From assembly GCA_965603495.1 (NCBI GenBank), contig CBFDDF010000002.1, positions 199,554 to 263,553 of the forward strand: a DNA stretch of 64,000 nucleotides, given 5' to 3'. Both the position numbers and the translations under genes were made by a program. Below the pieces are notes generated by a model. That model was not told where the DNA came from. It did not search any database and saw nothing but the letters and a program-made list of their open reading frames with translations. This document shows positions 53,059-61,239 of the stretch, piece after piece; the stretch's first letter is position 1, and every line of letters begins with the position of its first letter. This DNA comes from Thiomicrorhabdus sp965603495 (GTDB lineage: Bacteria; Pseudomonadota; Gammaproteobacteria; Thiomicrospirales; Thiomicrospiraceae).

Positions 53059-54708
53059 TTAAAGCATGGCTTGCTTTAATAATTTGGGCGCAGAATTTAA
53101 CAATGCTTGGGTATACTCATGTTTTGGAAAACGCATGACTTGCTCGACACTGCCTTGCTCGACAATACGCCCTTCTTTCATGACCGCGACTTCATGTGCG
53201 ATCGCGGGAATAATTGATAAGTCGTGGGTAATAAACAGAAAAGACAGTTGATATTTTTGCTGCAAGTCTTCAAGTAGATTCAATACCTGCGCACGCACTG
53301 TGACATCTAAAGCACTAGTAGGTTCATCACAGATAATCAATTCTGGCTCGACCGCTAAAGCGCGGGCAATGCCGATTCTTTGGCGTTGACCACCCGAGAA
53401 CTCATGCGGAAAGCGATACTTGTGCTCTGCTAATAAGCCAACCTGCTCCAGCAACTGTTCAATGCGTGCATCTTGGTCTTTTTTATCACGAGAGCCGACT
53501 TGCAGACTGTCCATGCCTTCACGAATGATTTCACTAATGGTCATACGCGGATTCAGCGCTGAAAAAGGGTCTTGGAAAATAACCTGCACTTTCTTTCTAA
53601 ACGGTTTCATCTGTTTTTCGGTTAAAGCGGTAAAGTCGACCAGGCTTTCGATATTCGACTCATTCTCGCCAGGACTGGTGAAATTAACCGATCCAGAAGT
53701 GCTGTTGACCAATTTTAAGATTGCCTGACCAATCGTACTTTTTCCACTACCGGACTCACCCACTAGCGCTAATGTTTGGCCTTTTTTGATGGTTAAAGTG
53801 ACTCCATCCACGGCTTTAACTTGGCCAACGGTACGTTGAAACAAGCCTTTTTTAATGGGAAAATGTACTTTTAAATCATTGATTTGCAGCAATGCATTGG
53901 TGTCAAGAATCGGTTTAAAGGATTGCTTAGGAATGGCATCTGCCAGTAACTGTTGAGTATATGGGTGTTGTGGATTGCTGAAAAAGTGCTCTTTATCCGC
54001 CTGTTCGACAATCTCACCTTGTTTCATAACGGCAACCCGATCGGCCATTTCATTAACGACACCCATATCATGCGTGATAAACAGAATAGACAGGCCTCGT
54101 TTATCGCGAATACTTTTCAGCAACTCTAAGACTTGTGCCTGAATGGTGACATCTAAAGCCGTGGTCGGTTCATCGGCAATCAACAGATCCGGTTCGCAAG
54201 CCAACGCCATGGCAATCATGACGCGCTGCATCTGCCCACCTGAAAGCTGATGAGGATACCAGTCATAACGTTCATTCGCTTCTGGAATGCCGACTTCTTC
54301 AAATAAAGACACGACTTTTTGGCGTGCTTGTTTGCCGCGTAGCTTTAAGTGTATGCGTAACACTTCTGCGACCTGCTCACCCACCTTCATAACCGGATTT
54401 AAAGAGGTCATCGGTTCTTGAAAAATCATCGCTACTTGTTTGCCGCGAATTTTCTGCATTTGATATTCAGGTAAAGTAAATAGCTCTGTTTGATTAAGTG
54501 AAATTTCTCCACCCGTGACCTGCAGTGCTTCAGGCAACAGTCGCATAATCGCGAGTGATGTCAATGACTTACCACTGCCAGATTCACCGACCAATGCAAA
54601 AATCTCACCCGATTCAATCGAGAAGCTAATATTATGGATTAAAGGCGAGTCATTGACCGCAATACTTAGGTTTTTAATGGTTAAAACAGGGTTGCTGTGA
54701 TGTGTCAT
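53059..54708 (-). CDS. yejF: YejF-type oligopeptide ABC transporter ATP-binding protein (two ABC domains)
   Basis: This 549-residue protein has two full ATPase domains. Domain 1 has Walker A LVGESGSGKSLTS, signature HQLSGGQMQRVMIAM and Walker B LLIADEPTTALD. Domain 2 has Walker A LVGESGSGKSTIG, signature HEFSGGQRQRIGIARA and Walker B IICDEPTSALD. This is the fused DppDF-type arrangement of Yej peptide importers. It is last in the operon and follows a histidine-phosphatase gene. Confidence 0.96.
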   Translation of the reverse strand: MTHHSNPVLTIKNLSIAVNDSPLIHNISFSIESGEIFALVGESGSGKSLTSLAIMRLLPEALQVTGGEISLNQTELFTLPEYQMQKIRGKQVAMIFQEPMTSLNPVMKVGEQVAEVLRIHLKLRGKQARQKVVSLFEEVGIPEANERYDWYPHQLSGGQMQRVMIAMALACEPDLLIADEPTTALDVTIQAQVLELLKSIRDKRGLSILFITHDMGVVNEMADRVAVMKQGEIVEQADKEHFFSNPQHPYTQQLLADAIPKQSFKPILDTNALLQINDLKVHFPIKKGLFQRTVGQVKAVDGVTLTIKKGQTLALVGESGSGKSTIGQAILKLVNSTSGSVNFTSPGENESNIESLVDFTALTEKQMKPFRKKVQVIFQDPFSALNPRMTISEIIREGMDSLQVGSRDKKDQDARIEQLLEQVGLLAEHKYRFPHEFSGGQRQRIGIARALAVEPELIICDEPTSALDVTVRAQVLNLLEDLQQKYQLSFLFITHDLSIIPAIAHEVAVMKEGRIVEQGSVEQVMRFPKHEYTQALLNSAPKLLKQAML

Positions 54709-54723
54709 AGTCTCAATTTCGTC

Positions 54724-55356
54724 TTATCGTAATTTTAAAGGTTCAATAAGCTGGTATTTACCCCGTTCATCTTGTTCCATAACAATCACTTGGCAATTAC
54801 CAGGATTGTCTAGCGCCTCATACTCTTCAACTGTCCAGTGCAACCAGCGCATCAAAAAGATTCTAAGTGTCATACCGTGTGTGACAATTAATACATTCTC
54901 GGGAAAATTTTCTTTATTAAAATCTCGATACATGGTCTCAAAAAATACGCTTACGCGATCATATACATCCGCGCCTGATTCACCGTCTTTCATTCTATAA
55001 TAAAACAGACTGTATTGATTTCGTTCAACTCTTAATAAACGACTGTCATCTGGATGGCGCAAATGTCCCCAATCCTGCTCTCTTATCCGCGGATCCTCAT
55101 GACATCCCTTTATAACGCCCTTTAGGACTGATGCAATACCCTCATAAGTCTGCCGAGTTCTGTAATAAGGTGAAATATAAGCCTGAACCGTTTCAGAACC
55201 AATTCTCTCAAGAATCTCCTGGCCGGCTTGCACCGCTTGAGCTTGCCCCAGTTCAGTTAAATTAAGCGCATAATCAGGAATCGTTTCATAGTTTAATGCA
55301 TCTTCATTACCTTGCGACTGGCCATGTCTTACCAACATAATTCTCTTAGGTTTCAT
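54724..55356 (-). CDS. Histidine phosphatase (phosphoglycerate-mutase-like) family protein
   Basis: This 210-residue protein has the phosphohistidine motif IMLVRHGQSQGNED at its start, an Arg-rich activation segment (SPYYRTRQTYEGIA), the proton-donor Glu region IREQDWGHL and the second catalytic His in VLIVTHGMTLRIFL. It is a cofactor-dependent type of phosphatase or mutase; the substrate is not known. It lies inside the yej operon between yejE and yejF, 15 bases from yejF. Confidence 0.9.
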   Translation of the reverse strand: MKPKRIMLVRHGQSQGNEDALNYETIPDYALNLTELGQAQAVQAGQEILERIGSETVQAYISPYYRTRQTYEGIASVLKGVIKGCHEDPRIREQDWGHLRHPDDSRLLRVERNQYSLFYYRMKDGESGADVYDRVSVFFETMYRDFNKENFPENVLIVTHGMTLRIFLMRWLHWTVEEYEALDNPGNCQVIVMEQDERGKYQLIEPLKLR

Positions 55357-55402
55357 TTAAAACTCTCTTACATGCCAAAAACATAATACGTTTCTGAACT
55401 CA

Positions 55403-56788
55403 TTAATTAACCCGCCTCGGGTCTAAAACTGTCTGTACTCTATCTGAGAATAAATTCGCCGCTAATACCAAGGTAAACATAAAGACAAATGCCGAGAACA
55501 GTGACCACCAAACCATCGGCTCTCTGGCCATTTCTAATCGTGCTTGGTTAATCATATTACCCCAACTTGCGGTGGTTGGATCGACCCCAACGCCGACATA
55601 AGACAGTACCGCTTCTGCTAGCACTAAGCCACTAAAATCTAAAACTAAGGCAATTAACACCAAATGCATTAGGTTCGGCAATATATGGTTTTTAATAATC
55701 TTAAAAGGCCCTAACCCAAAGGCTTTGGCGGCAGAAACATATTCTACTTGGCTTATTTTAAGAGTTTCAGCACGTAATAAGCGACATAATCCCGTCCAAC
55801 TGGTTAAGCCTAAAATGAAGATTAAAAACAGCAGACGTAAATCAGCACGCTCTTCAGTACTGCCAAACCAGTCACTATTATTGGTGATAATGACTTGCAT
55901 CACGAGCACCGCGGCGGCAATCAACAATACCCCAGGAATCGAATTTAGCGTGGTGTAGAGATACTGAATCACATCATCTACCCAGCCTTTAAAGTAACCA
56001 GCACTAATGCCTAATATCAGTGCCAAAGGCAACATGACTAAGGTGGTTAAAAGCCCAATCAATACGCCCGTACGGATGCTTTTAATGGATTGTAACAAAA
56101 CATCTTGGCCGACTTTATCGGTACCCAACACATGATAAAAGTGGCTTAAGTAATAAAACCAGATAAATAGAAACAGCAAGCTAAACAAGCTGACATAGGC
56201 CGTTTTCCAAGGCAAATCATTGGCTTTTTCGTTAATATCCCGAAGCGCGAAGGCCTGAAATCTAAAAACCCCATGAATCATTAATAACAGCGCCATAATC
56301 CCAAGCGTGACCAGTAATGGCAAGCCGGTTTTATCCAAAACATCCATAGTGATATCAGTAACAGAAGCTTTATTCGTCGCTAAGTGCTGTCCACCATGTT
56401 TCAGAGCTAAATAACTTTGGGAGACATTACCATTCTCATCAAAATTGAGTGAAGTACTGTATTCATGAGTGGCAAATGGCGCTGAATAGGTACGTTCAGA
56501 TTGTTCGATTAAATGCATCAAGGAAAGATCTAATACACTATAGACCCCGTGTCGTTTTTCAGAAACGTCATCCCCATTAGAAGTCAGCTGTACATGTACT
56601 GATCCCAATAACGCAAATACAAAATAGAAAACTAAGATTACCGTCGACGCCATGGCAACTCGCGACTCGAAAATACGTCGCCATTGTTTTCTGGCCTGCT
56701 CGGATTTTTTGATAGAACGAATTCCTGCCAAAATGACAAACAGCAATGTCCAAACCATTAAATCGGTCCACAACCATACAAAACTCAT
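55403..56788 (-). CDS. yejE: YejE-type ABC transporter permease with N-terminal extension
   Basis: This 461-residue permease is about 120 residues longer than E. coli YejE. Its C-terminal half has the binding-protein-dependent transport fold, with the EAA loop EYVSAAKAFGLGPFKIIKNHIL and helices LVMLPLALILGISAGYF. The N-terminal extension adds a membrane helix (WLWTDLMVWTLLFVILAGI), a second (STVILVFYFVFALLGSV) and a periplasmic loop of about 90 residues. It overlaps yejB's stop by 4 bases (ATGA). Confidence 0.92.
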   Translation of the reverse strand: MSFVWLWTDLMVWTLLFVILAGIRSIKKSEQARKQWRRIFESRVAMASTVILVFYFVFALLGSVHVQLTSNGDDVSEKRHGVYSVLDLSLMHLIEQSERTYSAPFATHEYSTSLNFDENGNVSQSYLALKHGGQHLATNKASVTDITMDVLDKTGLPLLVTLGIMALLLMIHGVFRFQAFALRDINEKANDLPWKTAYVSLFSLLFLFIWFYYLSHFYHVLGTDKVGQDVLLQSIKSIRTGVLIGLLTTLVMLPLALILGISAGYFKGWVDDVIQYLYTTLNSIPGVLLIAAAVLVMQVIITNNSDWFGSTEERADLRLLFLIFILGLTSWTGLCRLLRAETLKISQVEYVSAAKAFGLGPFKIIKNHILPNLMHLVLIALVLDFSGLVLAEAVLSYVGVGVDPTTASWGNMINQARLEMAREPMVWWSLFSAFVFMFTLVLAANLFSDRVQTVLDPRRVN

Positions 56789-57762
56789 GATAATTTCACC
56801 CGAGGATCAAATAGCGTATAAGAGATATCCGTGAGAATCAGGCCGATAATATATAAAACCGATCCTAAAAACACCATGGCTTTAACGATGCCAAAATCTT
56901 GGGCGTTAATCGCATCCAGCGTATAACTGCCCAAGCCTGGTATGCCAAAAAAAGATTCCATAATCAAGCTGCCCATAAAGAGTGTCGGAATCACCACGAC
57001 CACACCCGTTAGAATCGGCAACATGCCATTCTGGAGCACGTGACCAAACAAGACTTTAATATCAGATAAGCCTTTGGCGCGTGCGGTACGAATATAGTCT
57101 TTGTTCATCTCTTCTAAAAAGATACTGCGATACCAACGCATGCCCGCACCAATCCCCGAAAACACCCCGATAAAGATTGGTAAGATTAAAAACTTAAAGC
57201 CCTCCCAACCTTCTGTGTAACCCGAAATGGGCACCCAATGCCAAACCTTACTGAACAAAACTTGTCCGGCAATAATATAAAACAGACCTGAGATGGACAT
57301 TATCGCCACCGCCACCATCATCGTGGCGGTATCCAAGGCTGAGCCTCTGAACAAAACAATCAACAGAGCCAAGGCGATATTAGTGACTAAACCGATGATA
57401 AACGTCGGTAAAGCAATGGCGAGGCTTGGCCACATACGTTCATAAATATCCGCGGTAATCTGTCTACCTGAGTCAGACTGACCAAAATCAAAGACAAACA
57501 ACTTCATGGATTCTTGCACAAACAGGGTTTCTTGAACTTTCGCCAGGCCTGGTGCATTAAAATTAAAGAACAACGGTTTATCGTAACCATGATCCACTTT
57601 CCATGACTGAATCATTTCCGGCGTGGTTTGCTTAGCACCCAATTGGGCACGCGCCATATCATCCGGTGTATTCACCATGAAAAACAGTGCAAAGGTTATA
57701 AAGTTCACGCCAATTAAAATCGGCAATGCGAACAGCAGTCTTCTGATGATGTATGCAAACAT
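56785..57762 (-). CDS. yejB: YejB-type ABC transporter permease
   Basis: This 325-residue permease begins with the usual FAYIIRRLLFALPILIGVN and has the EAA motif DYIRTARAKGLSDIKVLFGHVL and the final FDPRVKLS typical of Dpp/Opp-B permeases. It pairs with YejE as the channel. A palindrome-like copy at 57542-57553 is read as APGLAK in a periplasmic loop. The gene abuts yejA. Confidence 0.95.
   Translation of the reverse strand: MFAYIIRRLLFALPILIGVNFITFALFFMVNTPDDMARAQLGAKQTTPEMIQSWKVDHGYDKPLFFNFNAPGLAKVQETLFVQESMKLFVFDFGQSDSGRQITADIYERMWPSLAIALPTFIIGLVTNIALALLIVLFRGSALDTATMMVAVAIMSISGLFYIIAGQVLFSKVWHWVPISGYTEGWEGFKFLILPIFIGVFSGIGAGMRWYRSIFLEEMNKDYIRTARAKGLSDIKVLFGHVLQNGMLPILTGVVVVIPTLFMGSLIMESFFGIPGLGSYTLDAINAQDFGIVKAMVFLGSVLYIIGLILTDISYTLFDPRVKLS
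57542..57553. repeat. Scattered palindrome, one-mismatch copy (GCCAGGCCTGGT)
   Basis: Within yejB, translated as APGLAK. Confidence 0.7.
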
Positions 57763-60072
57763 CTATACGCCCTCACTTTGCATGTTTCTTGCGTCCGTAT
57801 TAATGGCAGCGCTTTGGCGACGACGATAAGCCTGACGTAAAGGATAGATACTGCCAACAACAATAATAAACACGATTATAAATGGCCAAACTACTGGTTG
57901 ATTCCATGCTGATTGTTTTAACACACGTTCTTGCGCTTCAATACGTCTATATTTAATGGTGTTATTGGCTAAAGAGTTCGGCCAAACATTGTGTAACCAG
58001 CTGTGATAAAGTGACAACGATTTTGGATGATACCCCCATACCCAAGGCGCATCTTTTTGCAGCAATAAAGTCATTTTCTGAATGATCGCCAGGCGTTCGG
58101 GACCATTACTCATGGTTTTCATTTTTAAAAACAGCTTATTGAATTTTGGATTATCGTAGTTGGCGCTATTAATCCCGGAACCATTGGTATTGATGACCGC
58201 ATTGCCCCCATAGAGTAAAAACAGGAAATTCTCAGGGTCGGGATAATCGGCATTCCAACCCCAAGAGAACATCTGTACTTTAGCGCCTCGTACTTTATCT
58301 TGAAAGCGATTATAGTCCGTTGCACGAATCACCAATTCGATGCCGAGCTTGGCAAACTGTTTACGATACCAATTCAACATCGATTGACTGTCCGGCCCCG
58401 TCGCTGCCGTATCGTAATGTAAGGTTAAAGGCGACCCATCTGGCATTCGACCATTGGGATAACCCGCTTCAGTAAGCAGTTGTTTAGCGACCTCTATAGA
58501 CTTACGTTGTAACCGATTATCTATCCAATTAAACAAAACTGTATTAGTGCCAGCTTGACCTTCTTGATATCCAAAAATACCTGGCGGTATCGGACTTTGC
58601 GCGGAAACGCCTCGACCATTGAGAAAGATCGAAATATATTCTTCAAAATTAATCGCAATACTCAATGCTTGGCGTAACTTACGTTGTTTTTTAGAATAGC
58701 CACCCACCACAGGATCTACCATATTAAAGCCAAAATACAGAATACTAGGCTGAATCATATTTAAAAACTGAATGCCCTTATCCCGCATCTCTGGCGTTAG
58801 GCTCATCGAGCCAGAATTAGAGACCGAGACCGCTTGATCAAAACTATCAGAGCTAACGCCTGAAGCATCATAATAGCCCTGCAAAAACTTATTCCATAAA
58901 GGCACACTCTCTTTTTCAAGCGAATAAACCACTTCTTGGATAAAAGGTAATTGCTTGCCAGCATCATTCAATAGAGCGGAATCTGCACCTTCTGCCAAGC
59001 CATCGACCGGATAATAATCTTTGTGATAATTAGGGTTAGCGAGTAACCGCATACGTTTATTAGGATTATTCTCAACCAGTTGATAAGGTCCCGTACCGAC
59101 AGGAGAAGTATCCAATGTTAAGTTCTTTTCGACCAGGCCTGATTGTTTATAAAAAGCCTCAGCTTCCCACGGAATCGGTGCAAAGAAATTCATACTTAAC
59201 CAGTATAGAAATTGCGAATAACGACCCTTTACTCTTATTTTATAACGATATTTATCAACAACTTGAACGCCACTAATATCAAATTTATTTAAGTCGAAGA
59301 AATGGGTTTTGGTCGTTTTGTCATTAGCAGAAAGTTCCATTTGATAGGCGTTAGAAACCGTCTCAGAAAAGACCGCTAAGCCTTCAATATACCGCGCCAT
59401 GGAATCGAGTATCGGAGAGTGATTTTGTCTTAAAGCCATACGTTTAAAAGCATAAACATAATCAGCAGAGATCAGTTCTCGAGTAGTTTTTTGCTTAAAA
59501 TCATGCAACGTGTCAATCTTTGATAAAGCCCCAGAATCAAGATGATGATATTTAAACTGTCCAAGATTATCTTTAACAAATGCCGGGTGTGGCTGAAATT
59601 GGATACCTGATTTTAGGGTAAAGAGATACTCAGTAAAGGCAATATCAGGATGCGCTTCTGCTACCGCTTTTCCTTTGGCATCAAAATAAGTGGTTTCAGG
59701 CATCTTAGCGAGGGTTAAAGGCTCTAAAGTATAAGGGCGCTTTAGATAATGATATTGAAGCGGTGGTTCGTACACCTGGCTTAAAATTGCCCACTCGTTA
59801 GAACTATAAGAAACCACCGGATCTAAATGCTTGGGCGACTCGCTAAAAGAGCTAAACAGCGTCTGAGAACTGGCTTGATCGTCACTATAAGGATTATTCC
59901 AAGCTGCCGCAGCACAACTTGATGCATAAAAAGTAATGGCCAAAATGCCGAATAAAGGGCGACAGAAGCCAATAGACTGATTAAGGAGACGTTTCTGAAA
60001 TAACAAAAGTAGATTCACTATGCGTTTACACACTCTAAAAGAAGATAAAAGCCTTGGTCGACAAAGATACAC
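57763..60072 (-). CDS. yejA: YejA-type extracellular peptide-binding protein with C-terminal membrane anchor
   Basis: This 769-residue solute-binding protein belongs to the SBP_bac_5 family, longer than E. coli YejA at about 600. Family segments are KHLDPVVSYSSNEWAILSQV, TLDTSPVGTGPYQLVENN, RQALSIAINFEEYISIFLN and MFSWGWNADYPDPENFLFL. The N-terminus is a long basic signal-like region ending near SSCAAAAW; the GTG at 60072 has no ribosome-binding site, so the true start may be a later GTG (codon 19). Unusually, residues near the C-terminus form a transmembrane helix (VVWPFIIVFIIVVGSIYPL) followed by a basic tail (RQAYRRR). This would anchor the protein in the inner membrane. Confidence 0.9.
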   Translation of the reverse strand: MYLCRPRLLSSFRVCKRIVNLLLLFQKRLLNQSIGFCRPLFGILAITFYASSCAAAAWNNPYSDDQASSQTLFSSFSESPKHLDPVVSYSSNEWAILSQVYEPPLQYHYLKRPYTLEPLTLAKMPETTYFDAKGKAVAEAHPDIAFTEYLFTLKSGIQFQPHPAFVKDNLGQFKYHHLDSGALSKIDTLHDFKQKTTRELISADYVYAFKRMALRQNHSPILDSMARYIEGLAVFSETVSNAYQMELSANDKTTKTHFFDLNKFDISGVQVVDKYRYKIRVKGRYSQFLYWLSMNFFAPIPWEAEAFYKQSGLVEKNLTLDTSPVGTGPYQLVENNPNKRMRLLANPNYHKDYYPVDGLAEGADSALLNDAGKQLPFIQEVVYSLEKESVPLWNKFLQGYYDASGVSSDSFDQAVSVSNSGSMSLTPEMRDKGIQFLNMIQPSILYFGFNMVDPVVGGYSKKQRKLRQALSIAINFEEYISIFLNGRGVSAQSPIPPGIFGYQEGQAGTNTVLFNWIDNRLQRKSIEVAKQLLTEAGYPNGRMPDGSPLTLHYDTAATGPDSQSMLNWYRKQFAKLGIELVIRATDYNRFQDKVRGAKVQMFSWGWNADYPDPENFLFLLYGGNAVINTNGSGINSANYDNPKFNKLFLKMKTMSNGPERLAIIQKMTLLLQKDAPWVWGYHPKSLSLYHSWLHNVWPNSLANNTIKYRRIEAQERVLKQSAWNQPVVWPFIIVFIIVVGSIYPLRQAYRRRQSAAINTDARNMQSEGV
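59132..59143. repeat. Scattered palindrome, one-mismatch copy (ACCAGGCCTGAT)
   Basis: Within yejA, translated as QSGLVEK. Confidence 0.65.
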
Positions 60073-60092
60073 TCTAATCTAATTAATCTAAG

Positions 60093-60121
60093 TTGATTTT
60101 ACAAATTACAGCCTTTATAAC
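60093..60121 (+). promoter_or_regulatory. Candidate fabI promoter
   Basis: TTGATT (60093-60098) and TATAAC (60116-60121) are separated by 17 bases. A transcript from near 60128 would have a leader of about 97 bases. A second weaker pair starting at 60186 would place the start on the ribosome-binding site and is not favoured. Confidence 0.4.
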
Positions 60122-60224
60122 TGCGTATTTAGCGTTATAATGCTCATAAAATTTAACACTCATCATACGTGATTTTTAAACTAAATTGACGTAATTATAA
60201 GACTCAATAAGATTGGAGAACAAC

Positions 60225-61004
60225 ATGGGATTCCTAACCGGAAAGAAAGTTTTAGTCATCGGTGTCGCAAACAATAAATCTATTGCTTACGGAATTGCAA
60301 AGCAAATGCACGCACAAGGTGCTGAAATCGCCCTAACCTATCAAAATGAAAAATTGAAAGGCCGTGTAGAGAAAATTGCCGAAGAACTTGGCTCTTCAAT
60401 TGTTTTACCTTTGGACGTTGCCAATGATGATGAAATCAACAGCGTGATGGCAGAATTAGCGCAGACTTGGACAGATGGCTTGGATACCTTAGTTCACTCA
60501 GTGGCTTTTGCACCACGAGCGGAATTAGAAGGCCGCATGATTGATGCCTCTACCCGTGAAGGCTTCAGCATTGCACACGACATCAGTGCCTATAGCTTAA
60601 CGGCTTGTACTAAAGCAGCTTATGAAATGCTTAAGGCCAAAAATGGCTCTGTTATCACGGTTTCTTATTTAGGAGCAGAACGCGCAGTACCTAACTATAA
60701 CGTGATGGGAATCGCCAAAGCGTCTTTGGAAGCAACTGTTCGCTATTTAGCGGCTGACTTAGGTCAAGACGGAATTCGCGTGAATGCCGTATCTGCAGGC
60801 CCTATCCGCACTTTAGCGGCAGCAGGCATTAAAGACTTCAGAAGCATGCTTGATAAAGCAGCTGCTTCTACCCCGCTTCGTCGCAACGTAACGATTGAAG
60901 AAGTAGGCAATACCGCTGCTTTCCTATGCTCTGATTTAGCCTCAGGGATTACCGGTGAGATCACTTATGTGGATGGTGGTTACAACATTACCGCTTCAAC
61001 CTAA
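60225..61004 (+). CDS. fabI: Enoyl-[acyl-carrier-protein] reductase (NADH) FabI
   Basis: FabI performs the last reduction of each fatty-acid elongation round. The 259-residue short-chain-dehydrogenase-type protein has VLVIGVANNKSIAYGIAKQM at the cofactor site and VHSVAFAPRAELEGRM. The active-site Tyr-x6-Lys is seen in VSYLGAERAVPNYNVMGIAK. The C-terminal EITYVDGGYNI is typical. The start is ATG at 60225, preceded by TTGGAGAA; the longest frame begins 12 bases earlier with TTG. It is the NADH-type isozyme that triclosan targets in other species. Confidence 0.97.
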   Translation: MGFLTGKKVLVIGVANNKSIAYGIAKQMHAQGAEIALTYQNEKLKGRVEKIAEELGSSIVLPLDVANDDEINSVMAELAQTWTDGLDTLVHSVAFAPRAELEGRMIDASTREGFSIAHDISAYSLTACTKAAYEMLKAKNGSVITVSYLGAERAVPNYNVMGIAKASLEATVRYLAADLGQDGIRVNAVSAGPIRTLAAAGIKDFRSMLDKAAASTPLRRNVTIEEVGNTAAFLCSDLASGITGEITYVDGGYNITAST

Positions 61005-61021
61005 AGCACCACTATCTTTAA

Positions 61022-61044
61022 CTCAAGACCGTATAGGTCTTGAG
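61022..61044 (+). terminator. Hairpin just after fabI
   Basis: A 9-bp perfect stem CTCAAGACC/GGTCTTGAG with a 5-base loop starts 18 bases after the fabI stop. It is followed by a C run rather than a T run (CCCCCCCTCC), so it is terminator-like in position but atypical in sequence. Confidence 0.5.
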
Positions 61045-61239
61045 CCCCCCCTCCTCAGATCCTCTCTTATTTTTTATCCCTCCCCAAAAAATACCCTATT
61101 ACTTTTAGGCCCTTTTTTTGCTATATTCAAATCTAAATTAAAATCCACTACAAAACAACCAGATATAACAAGGTTATTTCAGTGCTCAATTAAAACAAAA
61201 CAGATGACACGCTTTGTCTGTCGATAAACAGGTGAAATC

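Noticed and set aside
61217..61224. Sigma-28-like -10 element (GTCGATAA) before the chemoreceptor
   Set aside because: It lies too close to the start codon and there is no TAAA element at 15-base spacing.
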